Of a stretch of DNA of 64,000 nucleotides, positions 34,962 through 53,001 are shown piece after piece. The stretch's first letter is position 1; the number at the start of each line of letters is the position of its first letter. This DNA comes from Artemisia argyi (Eukaryota > Streptophyta > Magnoliopsida > Asterales > Asteraceae). Under the pieces are notes generated by a model. That model did not search any database and was not told the DNA's origin. It saw only the letters and a list, made by a program, of their open reading frames with translations. The translations under genes were made by a program, and so were the position numbers. Location of the stretch: contig CM060691.1 in NCBI GenBank assembly GCA_030686995.1, positions 92,941,743-93,005,742 on the forward strand, in the 5' to 3' direction.

Positions 34962-35003
34962 ATCAATTTTCTAAACAAATGTCTTTATAAATGGCATGTT
35001 TAA

Positions 35004-36331
35004 GGTGTCGTTTGTTGTTTCATAGCTTTTACCTCTTCATCTGCAAACCATGTCTGCAGAAGAAGAAATGCACATAAGCTCTTCATCTACAAGAAGAAGA
35101 CCGTTTGTTTTTATGCTATTAAAGTACTCCTTTATTTATTTCTTTTTTCACTAGTATTTTTTGTGCTATTGAAGTACCTTTTTTCCTTTTCTTTTTGTTT
35201 TTACTACTTTTTTTACGTTTTCGTCCGTTTTTACGTTTTTATATTTTTTATGTTTTCGACCGTTATTTAACGTTTTTGTCTGTTTTTTACAACTTCGACC
35301 TTTTTTACGTTTATGTCAGTTTTTTTAGGTTTTCATCCGTTTTTTTACATTCTCGTCTGTTCTTTACGTTTTGACCGATTTTACATTTTCGTCCATTTTT
35401 TTACGTTTTCGTCTGTTTTTTTTTTACGCTTTTGTCTGTTTTTTCTTTACGTTTTTTTACGTTTACGTAATAAAATGGACTAAAACGAATGAAAACTTAA
35501 AAAAAGACGAAAACATAAAAAATGGACCAAAACATAAAAAAAAGGGGCGAAAACGTAAAAAAAAAAGAAGACGAAAACGTAAAAAAAACATACGAAAACA
35601 TAAAAAAATGGTCGAATGCGTAAAAAAACAGGCGAAAATATGAAAAACGGATAAAAGTATAAAATAACGGATGGAAACATAAAAAATAAATTGTTGAAAC
35701 CTTAAAAAGGGCAAAAACGTAAAAAAAACAGATGAAAACGTAAAAAAACGGTCGATTACGTAAAAAATGGTCGAGAACGTAAAAAAAATAGGCGAAACGA
35801 AAAAAAAGGTCAAAAACGTAAAAAAACGGGCGAAAACGTAAATAAACGGGTTAAAACATAAAAAAAACGAATGTAAACGGGCGAAAACATAAAAAAAACG
35901 GGCGATAACGTAGAAAAACGGGCGAAAACGTAAAAAATGGGAGAAAACGTAAAAGACGGGCGAAAACGTAAAAAAACCGGCGTAAACGTAAAAAAAAGAG
36001 GCGAAAACATAAAAATACGGTCGAAAACGTAAAAAACGGTCGAAAACGTAAAAAACGGTCAAAACGTGAAAAAACAAACAAAAACGTAAAAAAACAGACG
36101 AAAACATATAAAAACGGATATTGAGAAAGAGATGTAAGGTTTGTGAAAGAAGAGGCAAGAAGTGAAAGAAGAGGTAAGAAGTGTAAGATAATGTCTGAAA
36201 TTTAGAAGAGGAAAGAAGTGAAAAGAAGCACTTATGTCTGCAAAAAAATAAACAAAAACCTCTGCCCTCCTGCAGACAAAAGAAGTGAAAAGAGGAAAAA
36301 AGTGCTTATTGTGAAAAAAACAAACGACACC
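35004..36331. mobile_element. Harbinger-like foldback element with inverted minisatellite arms, 1.33 kb
   Basis: The ends are GGTGTCGTTTGTT and AACAAACGACACC, flanked by TAA on both sides (35001-35003 and 36332-36334), which fits a TWA target duplication. Subterminal blocks with TCTGCAGAAGAAG and CTCCTGCAGACAAAAG also mirror. The left arm (35190-35470) repeats TTTTTTACGTTTTCGTCCG, the right arm (35480-36120) its reverse complement, CGGGCGAAAACGTAAAAAA. The whole can fold on itself. Long apparent frames through the arms are repeat artefacts, so there is no coding capacity. Confidence 0.78.
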
Positions 36332-36499
36332 TAAGTTTGTTTGCAACTTAGTATGAAAGTTTAAAAGAATACTTGCTAAATTGTCCATACAGCCATCCAT
36401 TGGGTTCAGTTTGTTAGTTTAGTGTTCGGGAACGATTTTTGCTAATCCATAATTGCAATGACAGATTGTGGGTCTTTTTTTAGGTAGGAAATTGCTTTT

Positions 36500-36640
36500 G
36501 TTTTCTTAAATATATTAATTGCAAGTTTTGATTTGAATGAAAATAAAAGTATGCATATCTACTGATATTGTAAAATTAACAGAACAAAAACATGGGAACT
36601 GTTCAAATACATTTAGCTTGCGCAATACACACTATGATAT
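36500..36640 (+). repeat. 141-bp direct repeat, left copy
   Basis: Identical, without a gap, to 44627-44767 as far as I can read. It begins GTTTTCTTAAATATATTAAT and ends ACACACTATGATAT, followed by an AT microsatellite. Confidence 0.92.
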
Positions 36641-42019
<5,379 letters not shown>

Positions 42020-42263
42020 CTATCTTCATATTACAATCATGTTTATGAAACCTGAAAAATCACCCATCTTATTTCTTTTCACATTTCCAGCATATTCCAA
42101 GCAATACAATTACACAAAAGAATTGTGATTTATACAACTCATTACAAAAAAATCAACAAACTCTACAAATTCATTGTACCATTTTCAATATCGACCACCA
42201 TGCTGGCTGCATTCTCCAACTGCCAAAAAGAATGGTATCTCCTTTACAAAAACCACGTCGTCA

Positions 42264-42417
42264 CTAACAAACAAAACTGAAGGTGTCACCAGACAACCTG
42301 CTACTAAAGTCTGTAATTCTAAGCGCCATTGTTGCTTGATATGATGCCAAGTCAGCAATCTCCAAAAGTGCTCGAGCTTCATTTAGTTTAGCAATGGCTG
42401 CCTCTTTAACCTCCTTG
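42264..42417 (-). pseudogene. Unidentified helical gene fragment
   Basis: The frame gives KEVKEAAIAKLNEARALLEI followed by ADLASYQATMALRITDFSSR and then a stop. A one-base shift upstream connects to HEAQEAAR, so a longer alpha-helical protein is broken here. Two helical segments with heptad-like spacing are visible. I cannot name the parent gene. Confidence 0.4.
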
Positions 42418-43354
42418 CGGCTTCTTGTGCTTCATGCACATTAATATAGGCCCTTTTGGTATCTTTTAATACTTTTTCATCACTCACCGTTGCTGTTCAG
42501 ATATTGAAATCAAAGGGTTAATAAGACTTGGATAAATCGGGATTTTCACATCATTTATTAGAAAATACACCAACACTTTAGTAAAGGGGCTCGAATATAC
42601 ACCTTTCTTGAAAATAGGCTACTTTTTTGCATCATGTTTGCTCGCCAGTCTTCTAGATACTCGTTTTTGCTTTAGGCTTTTTTTAACAGATCGATTATGG
42701 TTGTTTTAAGCAGATGTGGAGGTTACAAATATTTGTTCCAACAACCATCTGAAAGTCCTAATATCACTAAAGCATTACGATAGAGTTTTTGAAGCCCTTT
42801 GACGATTCCACTTTAGCTTATCACCACCACTGCAAAAACCTCGAATAAAATCTAGCTCTATTAATAAAACATGTAGAATTAGTGCTTTAATCGCTTATGA
42901 GTTCTTTATTAACCGTATTCGTTTGCATGATTCAACAAACATCCTATTAAAATCCAAAAACCATTCGTTAAGCTAATTTAAAGTGAAAACAACTAATATC
43001 TTACCTTAATATGTGCCACAAGAAAACTTACTTCCATGGAACATCACCAACTAACATCCAATCTCCATCTCTATCTTCATAATTAAAATTGAAAAAACCA
43101 TTCGTTAAGCTAATTAATATCATAAAGTGAATTCTCTTAGAAACTATGTAAGAAACATATAATTGTAACAAACCTTTTTACAGTTTGTTTATGATACCTG
43201 ATGCATTAATCGTTTCTGAGCTTTTTCATTAATTGTATTCGCTTGTAAGATTCAACAAACATCTATTTAAATAGAAAAAACCCAGATGTTAAGCTAATTT
43301 AAAGTGAAAACAAATAATGTCTTACATTAATATAGGAGACAATGTTAAGATTAT

Positions 43355-43750
43355 CGCTCAACGACAACATCTTCATTGGTCATCAATGTGAATATCACCA
43401 ACAGAATTCACATGTACGTCGAATAACCCATGGGAAGCAAGTTGCTGAGATAGAAATCCTTAATAACGGTTATGAAACATAAATAATTAAATATCATGTT
43501 ACACCACGACTGAGAAAAATAATGCATGATTCAATTGAAGGAGTGTCTTTGAATAGTGTTACCTTTACTTTTTAAGAAAACAAAACACCTAGTTAATGGA
43601 TTACCTATTGAAAAACCTACAAAAATTGAAACACCTAAAAATCAAGAAAAGGAATGCCAGTATCAACACTATCCAAATTCAATTCCACTTCCACACTCGT
43701 CTCATTCGCCATTCGTTTCACCGACCCAATTCGCTCCTCTACCTCCTTAA
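43355..43750 (-). pseudogene. Imidazoleglycerol-phosphate dehydratase fragment
   Basis: The parent enzyme makes imidazole acetol phosphate in plastid histidine synthesis. Exon 1 of the fragment (about 43750-43641) reads RIGSVKRMANETSVEVELNL, then VDTGIPFLD. The next (from 43444 with a TCTCAG acceptor) reads QLASHGLFDVHV, GDIHIDD, then skips to NEDV. The missing residues are the HHT of the metal-binding HHTNED motif, so it cannot be active. The rest of the enzyme is absent. It lies on the same strand as the helicase fragment. Confidence 0.78.
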
Positions 43751-43975
43751 CACCTAATAACAAAAAAAAAGTCCTTGCAGTCCCTATATTCAAACAAAAA
43801 TGTAGCACATTCAAAGTTATTGATCTAAAACAACGTAATTATTCTTTAGTCAATACGAACTAAATATTAAATCCAACATGGTATTTAAACTTTTAAAGTG
43901 ACTGTTTATACAGAAAACTTCAAACAGCACAATAATTCTATGAATTATAGCTATATAACACTTACACTTTTACTC

Positions 43976-44001
43976 CATAAGTGGTCGATGATAGAAGCCA
44001 T
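43976..44001 (-). other. Possible first exon with leader (captured gene start)
   Basis: The minus strand has ATGGCTTCTATCATCGAC, encoding MASIIDHLWSKS up to an AGT/GTAAGT donor. The leader just upstream contains TTTTTAGGGTTTT, a telo-box-like motif common in plant 5' UTRs, and CTCTCTCTTT. It could be the promoter and first exon of an unknown gene, upstream of the dehydratase fragment. Confidence 0.3.
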
Positions 44002-44109
44002 TGTTAAAACCCTAAAAAGGTTTTGGAATAAAGAGAGAGACATCTATAATTTTTTTAATCGACTTTTTATTTTTGCTATAGGGTTTTGAGATTTTTTATT
44101 CATAGCACG

Positions 44110-44138
44110 TTTTTTTTTTTTTTTTTTTTTTTTTTTTT
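44110..44138 (+). repeat. Poly-T run, 29 bases
   Basis: Uninterrupted T run; possibly the tail of a minus-strand retroposon, body not identified. Confidence 0.85.
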
Positions 44139-44261
44139 GAGTTAGGTAAATAATGAACCATTATCAGTATATACATACACGTTTTTTATATATTAATTAT
44201 AATTAAAATTAATTAGGTGATCTTTATCAATTTTAATTTGTAAAACAAATATCAAAAGTTG

Positions 44262-44345
44262 TATTGCTCCATTGGTAGAGATGCTTGTTTATGTTTGGTT
44301 ATTGATTGGAGACAATCCCATGTTCGAACCTCACTAACTCCACTT
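44262..44345 (+). mobile_element. SINE-like head
   Basis: GCTCCATTGGTAGAGATGC resembles a tRNA A-box region and CCCATGTTCGAACCTC a B box about 50 bases on. The acceptor stem is not tRNA-like, so it is a SINE relic and not a tRNA gene. Confidence 0.45.
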
Positions 44346-44530
44346 TTTAATTACTAATTTCAATAATAATGTAAAATTTTTTGTAATATAAAAATTTTCG
44401 ATATTAATTAAAAAAAATTGCGAAATTAATAAATTTAAAAAAAAATTGCTTGAATGTGATGACATGGCTGATACTGAATTACTGGGCATTGACTGGACAA
44501 TGACTAGACATATCCTTCAAATGCCTCCTG

Positions 44531-44531
<1 letters not shown>

Positions 44532-44626
<95 letters not shown>
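44532..44626. repeat. (TA)n microsatellite, 95 bp
   Basis: Uninterrupted TA run directly before the right copy of the 141-bp repeat. Confidence 0.95.
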
Positions 44627-44629
<3 letters not shown>

Positions 44630-44761
44630 TTCTTAAATATATTAATTGCAAGTTTTGATTTGAATGAAAATAAAAGTATGCATATCTACTGATATTGTAA
44701 AATTAACAGAACAAAAACATGGGAACTGTTCAAATACATTTAGCTTGCGCAATACACACTA

Positions 44762-44767
<6 letters not shown>
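44627..44767 (+). repeat. 141-bp direct repeat, right copy
   Basis: Identical to 36500-36640 by reading. Bordered on both sides by dinucleotide repeats. Confidence 0.92.
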
Positions 44768-44840
<73 letters not shown>

Positions 44841-44843
44841 CGC
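44764..44843. repeat. Compound (AT)n(GT)n(GC)n microsatellite
   Basis: AT to 44805, GT to 44832 and GC to 44843. Alternating purine-pyrimidine DNA of this length can adopt Z form. Confidence 0.95.
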
Positions 44844-45510
44844 TAAAGTGGGTTGTGAGGACTTCATCCATTGAACTTCAATCTTGATGGCTTAATATTA
44901 ATGAATAATTGCTTTCAGAGTGAACAAGTTAATGACATAAGTAAAAAGAAATGAAAAGCGCAAGTGAAGAAAGAAATATGTTGGACAAGCTAATGAATAA
45001 TAGGTTATTATTAATGAATAATAGCTTTAAGGAATAATAGATTTATTAATGTTTTCGATATAACACACTTTTTTTGTCGTAAAATAGATAGTGACATGCC
45101 ACACCACTTTTTTTTTTTAATAGTATAGAATGTCAATTACATAGGTGTCAATAAAAGTTTGTTACATAGGTGACTGAATAGAAGAAATTACATATGTATA
45201 TGCAGCTTAATAACTGTCGAGAGGGTCGTGGTACCACAAAACCAATCATATTAAAAGTTATGACGGTGATGTATTTTTGTCTGATTATACTCCTATTTGT
45301 TTGCATCCAGATTGAAACGCATGGTCTCCCGAGTTCATGTCCTTCATGGGACCAAAAGATGGCATTTATAATACCAGTTTTTGGGACGTTTATGAGGTGG
45401 AAGAGTGCATCAAGATAAACTCATTCCCTAGAACTTACACTCTTATCATTTAACAAATCTGGACCTGCCATTGCACACGTATGTTAGGTTGTATACATTT
45501 TCTTTTTGAT

Positions 45511-45581
45511 TCTTTTTTTATATAATAACAAAACCTCAAGTGGAGACTTTGTTATTTCAAAATATCAATTCTTTCCTCACT

Positions 45582-45600
<19 letters not shown>
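45511..45600 (+). mobile_element. Helitron-like 5' end B
   Basis: TCTTTTTTTATATAATAACA then AACCTCAAGTGGAGACTT parallels the end at 33679 over about 75 bases. A run of 40 T (45585-45624) follows. It stands just before captured thiolase exons. A possible 3' end of the same type lies at 52216, beyond an LTR insertion. Confidence 0.4.
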
Positions 45601-45631
<31 letters not shown>

Positions 45632-45733
45632 ATCAGAGAGTTGGTTTCGTACTCAAGTATCACCACATTATTTGGTTTATCTGTTATGAGAATGAGGAAC
45701 AATCTTTTTCAATTACCAACAGATTTTAAAACA

Positions 45734-46245
45734 GGTGCACAACGTTTTGGTGTGAGTAGGCAAAAACAAGACCAGGCTGCAGTAAGTTGACTTTGAAGAG
45801 TCAGCTAATTTGTTTTTCTTTTGTGGGTGAGAATTCACGTTGTAATTTGTATGAATTTAACCCCGTAAAATCTATATTTATTATATAGGTCGAGCCTCAA
45901 AGACGTACTACTGTAGCAACTTCATCCGGGAAGTTTAAGGATGAGATCGTTCCTGTTTATGCCAAACAGCCAAGGTATATACTTATTTTGACTTTAAAAG
46001 TCAAAATCATGGATTATATTGAAATTAATATGCTCTTTGTTGCAATTGTATCATTATATTAAAATCTTATGTTTTATTACTTATGATAAACGCCACATGG
46101 ATATCTTTGTAAATTATTGACCCAGAAACCGGAGAGGTAAAGCAAGTTATTATATCTGTAGATTATGGTATTAGGCGAAACATGAACTTGGCGGATCTTG
46201 CAAAGCTAAAGCCCGTCATTCAAAAAGGACGGTACAACAACAGCA
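45734..46245 (+). pseudogene. 3-ketoacyl-CoA thiolase fragment
   Basis: The parent enzyme cleaves 3-ketoacyl-CoA in peroxisomal beta-oxidation. Three exons are visible: 45734-45781 (AQRFGVSRQKQDQAA, donor GTAAGT), 45889-45974 (QRRTTVATSSGKFKDEIVPV, ATATAG acceptor and GTATAT donor) and about 46119-46245 (DPETGEVKQVIISVDYGIRR, LADLAKLKP). The usual DDGIRP is DYGIRR here, and a one-base shift near 46222 displaces the KKDGTTTAG-like end. The N-terminal catalytic Cys region and the C-terminal half are missing. It is a captured piece of the middle of the gene. Confidence 0.82.
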
Positions 46246-47457
46246 AGTATATATGTATTATAATCTATACGAAATAATTACATGTTTATTGCATATATAT
46301 AAATCAGAGAAACTGAATATTCTACAATTATGTTGACAACCTAATTATTTCCTAATTTGCTTCGCAAATCTTTAAGAAACGTTTTTATGCTCACATATAC
46401 AAAAAATTTAAAAATACACATGGGTTATAATGCTATTTTTTCAAAATTGTAGACTAAGAATGTAATTATTTTATAAAACACTCTCCTATTGCACGCAAGA
46501 CGACTTTTCATAAGACCTAACCGAAGAAATTAACCATCACCACCACCAAAATACATCTACCTCACCACCATGAGCATACATCCACATAATAATAGGTATG
46601 TTTAATAATCACCACTAGCATACATCCACCATCACCGACTGTTAAATGTGAAAGAGAAAATTTATTGTAATATAAATGTGTTGATGACTGTTAGTTATTA
46701 AACTTTCAGGTTGTTTGCAAGTGTTACAAATGATGAAGGCGAGTTACATGATGGGATGGAATGAGTACTGATTGGCGTGATGGTTAGTACATAAACATAC
46801 CAGATTTGGTCTATTAAAAGGTTAGTTTTGTTTTCTTCTTAAAGGATTACTTTATACTCTCCATCAACTCCAGATGTGAAGGCTATAAGAGCCCATTTGG
46901 TCAAAAAGATGGTAACCATGAATTCTATAAATGTACCTATTTTCTGTAATGAATGGGTTAATTTCCGTTATTTTGTATCTCGATATGTTAACCAGGTGTA
47001 AAAGTTCTCATGAATGAGTCTTACTAAGTGGCGCTTAGCAGCCCTGTTGATCACAGAAACAGTTACAATTAAACGAAATTAAGAGAGCTTTACCAAGAAA
47101 ACATTACGACGACACGTTTACTATGAAGCAAGAAATAAACCAGAACACACTGAGATTCTGAACTGATCCACATAGCAGACTCTCAGTGACATTCCTGTGT
47201 ATATACTTTTTTTGGCATTTCGTAGATTATATAGTTGATACATAGACAAATTTGTTTTCCAAAATTTGTACAAATTGATACGATATGGTACACTTTTGCT
47301 GCCTCCCTGTAATATTGGGGTATTCATAGAAGTTAATCAAAACAAATTGTTTTAATGATTTTATCTTAGTTGGGTACTTATATCTTTCATAATTGGACGA
47401 AATCATAGGATATGGAAGTATTTTTACCAGGAACTTCATGGGTGTTTGTAATTGTAT
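46246..47457. other. Unassigned DNA after the thiolase fragment
   Basis: No gene can be named. Short exon-like pieces occur near 46711-46764 (NDEGELHDGME) and 46839-46911 (PSTPDVKAIRAHLVKKM), possibly further captured fragments. Confidence 0.35.
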
Positions 47458-50400
47458 TGATGGGTGTGTAAATACTCATCATTTTTGTCTCATATGAACT
47501 GCCAAAACATCTACAAACACTCAAATATGCATCAAAATACTGAAAATATCCCAGAATTGTGTTTTATATGTTTCAGATGCAAAATGATAAAAAACAGATG
47601 AAATATGAACAAAGTTTGCATAATTGGCAGTTTCAGTCCCTCAAGTTTCAAAACTTGTCAAATCTAGTCCCTGGCTATTCAAAACATTGAAAAAGTCACC
47701 AAAGGTCCTTTCGGAATCATAAATAAACATATCTAGTCTTTTGGTGTGAAGTTTCATAAAATTACAAGTTTAGTCCATGCACTTTGCAAAAATGGCAAAA
47801 ATGGTCCTTCGGATTTAAAAACTTTGAGAAAAATCAATTTTGGTCATTGTACTGTTCTTCTATGGCAAAAGTGGTCCTTGGATGGAAAGTTTGGAAAAAT
47901 TACATGATTGGTCCCTGGAGTTTCAAAGTTGACAGATTTGGTCCCTAGAAAGTTTAAAAGTGGAAAATCAACATTTGGTCCTTATACTATTGAAACTTGG
48001 CAGATTTAACCCTTTTGACTACATTGGGAAAGTTACCATTTCAGACCCTCAACTTTCGGATTATTACAAATTTGGTCCTTGTGATAACTTACTAACCAAC
48101 CGGACCCTTATTATTACTAATATCCAAATACAAACACAAACCTAGGCCCAATCCCCAGCCCAGTCCAACACATCCTTAATATTATACCAGGGTCAACGTT
48201 TGACCCTCGGTCAAACAGTCAAACAAACACCACCACCCCTTCTCTTTTCCCTCCCATTTGCAGCATCCCATCACCACCCCCTCCCCCGTCACATCCCATC
48301 ACCCAAGCCACTCACCACCCCACTTACCTAACAATCCAAACAGCATTTAATGCTTCCCCCCTGCAAGTTATTAGAGCAATTTGCTCCCTTTTATTTTGAC
48401 GCCAAAACAAGCAAACAGCCAAGATTGAAAGTTTCTAATCCAATGGCCCTAATTCCAAGTGGGAAAGACTCAGAAGACAAAGGGAACCCTAATTGAAGCC
48501 TATATAAAGAAGAAGAAGGCAGAAGACAATGTGTGTAGTTCTTTTAGTATAATTAGTGTCGTATTAGTAGAATTCTCATTATAAAGTGTAACTTTTAGCT
48601 TTTTAAGGTTGTAATCAGTGTTTTCAAGTGTAATCTTAACATTTTTCATTAATCAATTTCAAGTTCACTACCTGTTTCAGTATATGCAATTTTCACTTTT
48701 ATTTCAAAAATTCTCAATAAGCTTTATTGTTGTTCCTGTTTAATGATATGGACTCATAGGTTCACATAAGCTTCCAGAAGCTCATTGAGGCTTTTAGAAA
48801 CATTAAAAGTAGTTTAAGTTCAAAGAAATAAAAAATACCAAAAAAATAAGAAAAAAAATCAAAAAATGGCAATGATGAGCAGGGTTAGTTTTGGATGGCC
48901 CTGGGTTAGTGGTTCTGTGGAGAATCTATAGGTGTGGTATCTTGGTCCTTGGTTCATGTTTTTAGCAGGATTGCATCTTGTAAGTCTTGTACTCAAAATT
49001 TCCATATCACTGTTCCACTGCTTATTTGCTACTTATTTGTGCTTATTACTGCTTATTAGTTGTTAATTGGTCATAATATAGCCTAGAAACAAGTCTTGGT
49101 TCATTGGAACCTCTTGTGCTTAAAATCTCAAATTGGACTGTCTTATTAGCATACTTTGGACTCTTGGTCATTTGAGCTTGTGTACCTTGTTTCTGTGTTC
49201 TAATAAGTTCACTAGACTCTAATAAATCATTTTGAAACATTCACATAGTCTCAGGTTCCCATTTGATCTTTAAACCAAAAATCAAGTCAATACTCAGGTT
49301 GTTTGGAATTATTTGGTTCTCTGTGTTCAGAGTGGTATTGGTTGTTGTCTTTGGTTATCACATGTTACCTTAGGTCCTAATCACTCAGAAATACCATAAA
49401 ACTCAGGCCTTGTTTGGAAAAAAGTCAAAATCACTATTAATCTCATCAAAGGTGATCACTGTGAGGATTCAGGATCTCAAACCCTTCATATCTGTTCAAA
49501 AGTAGTTAGGATAGTTCACTTTAGTTTCATTTTAACCTAAAACATCATTTTCAGTCATTAGATTAAGATCAAAGTTCATCACAGTCAACCTAGGAGTTAA
49601 AGTAAAAAAGTCAAATTGCAAGGTACTTTCAGAAAATCACTTTTTCAAGTATTTTTCTTGATTTTTGTGCTTACATTCAAGCCTCAAGCTTTTCACAAGT
49701 TAAAATATACCAGCTAAGCTTTTAAAATACACCATTGGCTTATTTTTAGGAATTTTTCTCTGGCTTGTGCAAGAGCTTGAAAAAGCTTGCAGGGCAAAGT
49801 ACTGCCCTGCACCAGGGCACCTTGGGTTTTTACCCAACTTTCAATACCTTCTCCTGACTTCAATTGTGGACCCCACACCTCAAGTCTTGGCTTTTTGGAA
49901 AGCCCTTGAGCTTATCTTTCTAAATCAAGACTTAGATTGGATCTCAGTAGTCACCTAGATAGCTTATTTTAGTTTCAAAGTTGCTTATTTCACTATGTAT
50001 GCTGAGCACTCAGTGTGGATCACCAAAGTTTACAAGACCATATCTCTTTCATTAGTGGGCCCCACCCTTAGCGTTTTGGCTTTTTGGAAACCCCATAAGC
50101 CCATCTCTAAGGTTCTGAGCTTATTTGCTTAACCTTGGCTTATTTGGTAGGGCTGCAAGCAGCTTTTAGTTTGTCCATTTCTTTGTGTACACTGACTCAC
50201 TCAGTGTTTGAGCCCATATTCCAAGCCTCACCTTTAAGGGTCAGGGTTTAATTTGAACCATCCCTCACCTCTGTAGACCCCACAGAGGTCCAAAAACCCT
50301 CATTTTAGGCCTGTTTTGGTCTTTTGTTAGTTTAAGTGCTTATTTGCTTGCAATAGCTTATTCCTGTGCTTATTTTGATTCTAATTGTTCATTTCAAGTT

Positions 50401-51823
50401 TGTATCCATCTGTTTTGTCTCATTTGATCATTTGGTAGCTTAAAGTTAGCTTTTTTCAAACAACCATAAGTCCTAATAAGCTAAAACATACACTGTTAAG
50501 CACATTAGGGTTGCACACAGCTTATTATTAAGCTACAACACAAAGTACTTCATAAAAGTTGTTTGTTTTTAGTTAATAATCAGTTTTCAAAAAGAAAAAT
50601 CAACTTTAAAATTAGACAATTAGTAATAGCTTCTATTTAATAGGATTTATCTATTTAATTTTTCTTTTCAGCCTATTATTAAGCACTTCATCATTTTTAT
50701 ATTTTTCTTAATTTTCTTTTATATTAAAGTATTTTCAGTAATTTTTCTAGATTTTCCTCTTTTAATTTAGTAATTATTAGAATTAATATTAGTTTAATTA
50801 ATAATTAAGTAATATTAGTTAATTAAATAGTTTTATTAATTTTTAATTAACAATAGTACCTTTTTATATTTTTTCTAGGTTTTGTAAATCATCAAGTATT
50901 TTTAGAAAATAGTTTCTTAATTACTGCTGTTTATTTTCTAATTTTCTTAATTAAATCTATTTAAACTAGATATTAATTAATAAACAAGTAAATAATTAGT
51001 AAAATAGTCTAAAGATAATTTTTATAAACTTTTTATAATTTTTTAGGATTCCTGAGATGGTTAATTAATTTTATAAATTTTCTCAGAATTTTCTAAATCA
51101 TTTTTTTAGTAATTTAAATTAGTTTAATTATTTTAATTAATATAATTAGTATTTAATTAATATAAAATCTACAAAAAGACAAAAATAGGTATTTTTAGTT
51201 TCTAAATTTATTTTAAGTCATTTTAGAATTTTAAAAATTAATTTGCAATTTTCTAGCTTAAATTTGTAATATAAATATTTTTAGTATAAGTTAAATAGTT
51301 TTAAAGTAAATAATTAAATAGTTTTTATTTAAATAATTAATATTTAATAATAAAATGATTAAAAAAAAAACTATTTTTCTTTTTAATTTAATTTTCTTTT
51401 AATAGTTAAGTTTGTAAAATTTTCATTTGCACCCCCTGTAGTTGTAAATTGTTTAAAACTCACATTTTCTTCTGTCTGTAATAATTTCTGATTTCTAATT
51501 TGTGTACGTGTAATCATATCTGTGTTTCTGTAATTGTTAATACTGTTTCAGTTGTTCAAATACCAAGTAATCATTAGAATAATCAATTCCAAATCTTTAT
51601 TGGTTACAGTCCACAGTACCATTTATTCCCGAAAACGTTTAAAATACAATTTCAATCTTGTTGGGACTTAACGACCCGGGGATTTTCCTGTACTTTCACG
51701 GATTTTAATACTTGACTTTTTCTCCCAGGTGAGCCTATCAACTGTACCCGGTTGACTGGTTGGTTTAGGAGGAGTCAGTATTCATAATCAATTGAAGTAA
51801 CTTATGTTAAAGTGTTTGTGACA
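47458..51823 (+). mobile_element. Long LTR, copy B, Athila/Tat-like
   Basis: It begins TGATGGGTGTGTAAATACTC and parallels copy A (5712-9800) block by block: the TGGTCCCTGGAGTTTCA repeats (47630-48080), the C-rich block (48130-48360), GCTTATT-rich DNA (49000-50560), AT-rich DNA, and AACGACCCGGGG near 51672. No polypurine tract precedes it and no internal element DNA is next to it, so it looks like a solo or truncated LTR. TGTAT stands just before it and again at 51862-51866, a possible but not convincing target duplication. The two copies differ much more than those of the 53-64 kb element, hence older. Confidence 0.68.
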
Positions 51824-52034
51824 GTTTCAATTGCAAAATTCATAAAGTTTCTCAAACAATTTGTATAGTGCTAATAACATTCCCCTTCCTCTTTCTTGAA
51901 CTAATAGCATTCCCCTTCTGCCCACAATATACTTAGTAACAACAAATGTCAACCAACTAAAAAAATAATTAAAATAATTAATACGTAATTAAAATAATTT
52001 TATGTCAAACTCCATGCATTATTCAAGAATAAAA

Positions 52035-52066
<32 letters not shown>

Positions 52067-52215
52067 AAAAAAAAACGTGCATGAACGGACATTATAACTA
52101 CGCTCCAACTTTCTTCTTCATATAATATAAAAATAAAAATAAAAAAAAATAAATAAAATAAAATAAAAATATTTATTTTATAATAGATAAAATACACTAT
52201 TCAAAAACTTAGAAA

Positions 52216-52246
52216 AAACCCGTGGGTGCACAGGTATTATAACTAG
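52216..52246 (+). mobile_element. Helitron-like 3' end
   Basis: CCCGTGGGTGCACAGG followed by TATTATAACTAGT has the hairpin-plus-CTAGT form of plant Helitron 3' ends. A weaker version, ending CATTATAACTAC, lies at about 52069-52099. The matching 5' end is uncertain (45511, or a small element starting near 52112). Confidence 0.4.
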
Positions 52247-52628
52247 TAGTGTGTTATAGAAATGTTATTTGAGATGGTATTTTTGGTTTAGTGTTATATG
52301 ATAAAAGGTGACGTTAGGCGCGTATAACTCGCGCCAATAACTTGTTGCAGTTAGCGCTTTTAGTTTTAGTGCCGAAGATCAAGATAGTTGAAATATTTGA
52401 AAAGCATGGACCGTCCTTGTAACTTTTTAGACTTATGTATACCTGTAGTTATTTATAAATAGCAAGGACCAATATGTAAGCTACGCTAATTTCAATACAT
52501 ATACAGTAGAAACTCTATAGTATAATACATTTGGGACCACCAAAATTTATTACTTAAAAGAGTTATTAATTAATCGATAAATTAATAATTATTAATTTAT
52601 ATATTAATTAATATTTTATTAATTTATA

Positions 52629-52886
52629 CTACCTCCGTCCCAAAATTATAGTCCCTTTTTGACTTTTTCGGTCTTTCTTTCTCAACTTTGACTTTAAATA
52701 TTTTTGTTTGTGTTATACAATAGTTGATGAAAATTATACCAATGAAAAATACATTTAAAACTCAATTCATTCATATATTTTGCATCAAGTATTATGTAAT
52801 ATAAACAAAAATATTTAATGTCAAAGTTGAAAAAAAAAGACCGAAAAAGTCAAAATGGGACTATAATTTTGGGACGGAGGGAGTAG
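52629..52886. mobile_element. Stowaway MITE (Tc1/mariner), 258 bp
   Basis: The ends CTACCTCCGTCCCAAAATTA and its inverse GGGACGGAGGGAGTAG are the classic Stowaway terminus. TA flanks both sides (52627-52628 and 52887-52888). The GACTTTTTCGGTCTTT-type subterminal DNA also mirrors. To its left, 52502-52626 resembles half of another old element (GTAGAAACTCTATAG...GGGACCACC). Confidence 0.92.
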
Positions 52887-53001
52887 TAGAATACTTAGTT
52901 TACAAACACCTTTCAAGCTTCCACTTAATTATTGTATACAATGCATGTATATCAAATGAACGGCCCAATTTGAAAGAAACCTTCAATCTCCCACCTTATT
53001 A

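Noticed and set aside
35463..36158. 231-aa minus-strand frame rich in FYVFARFFTF repeats
   Set aside because: It is the translation of the minisatellite arm of a transposon; the residue periodicity follows the DNA repeat and there is no independent coding signal.
44262..44345. tRNA gene
   Set aside because: A- and B-box-like strings are present but no acceptor stem or anticodon arm can be formed; called SINE-like instead.
44446..44846. Frames with IYIYIY and CVCVCV runs
   Set aside because: Translations of TA and GT microsatellites.
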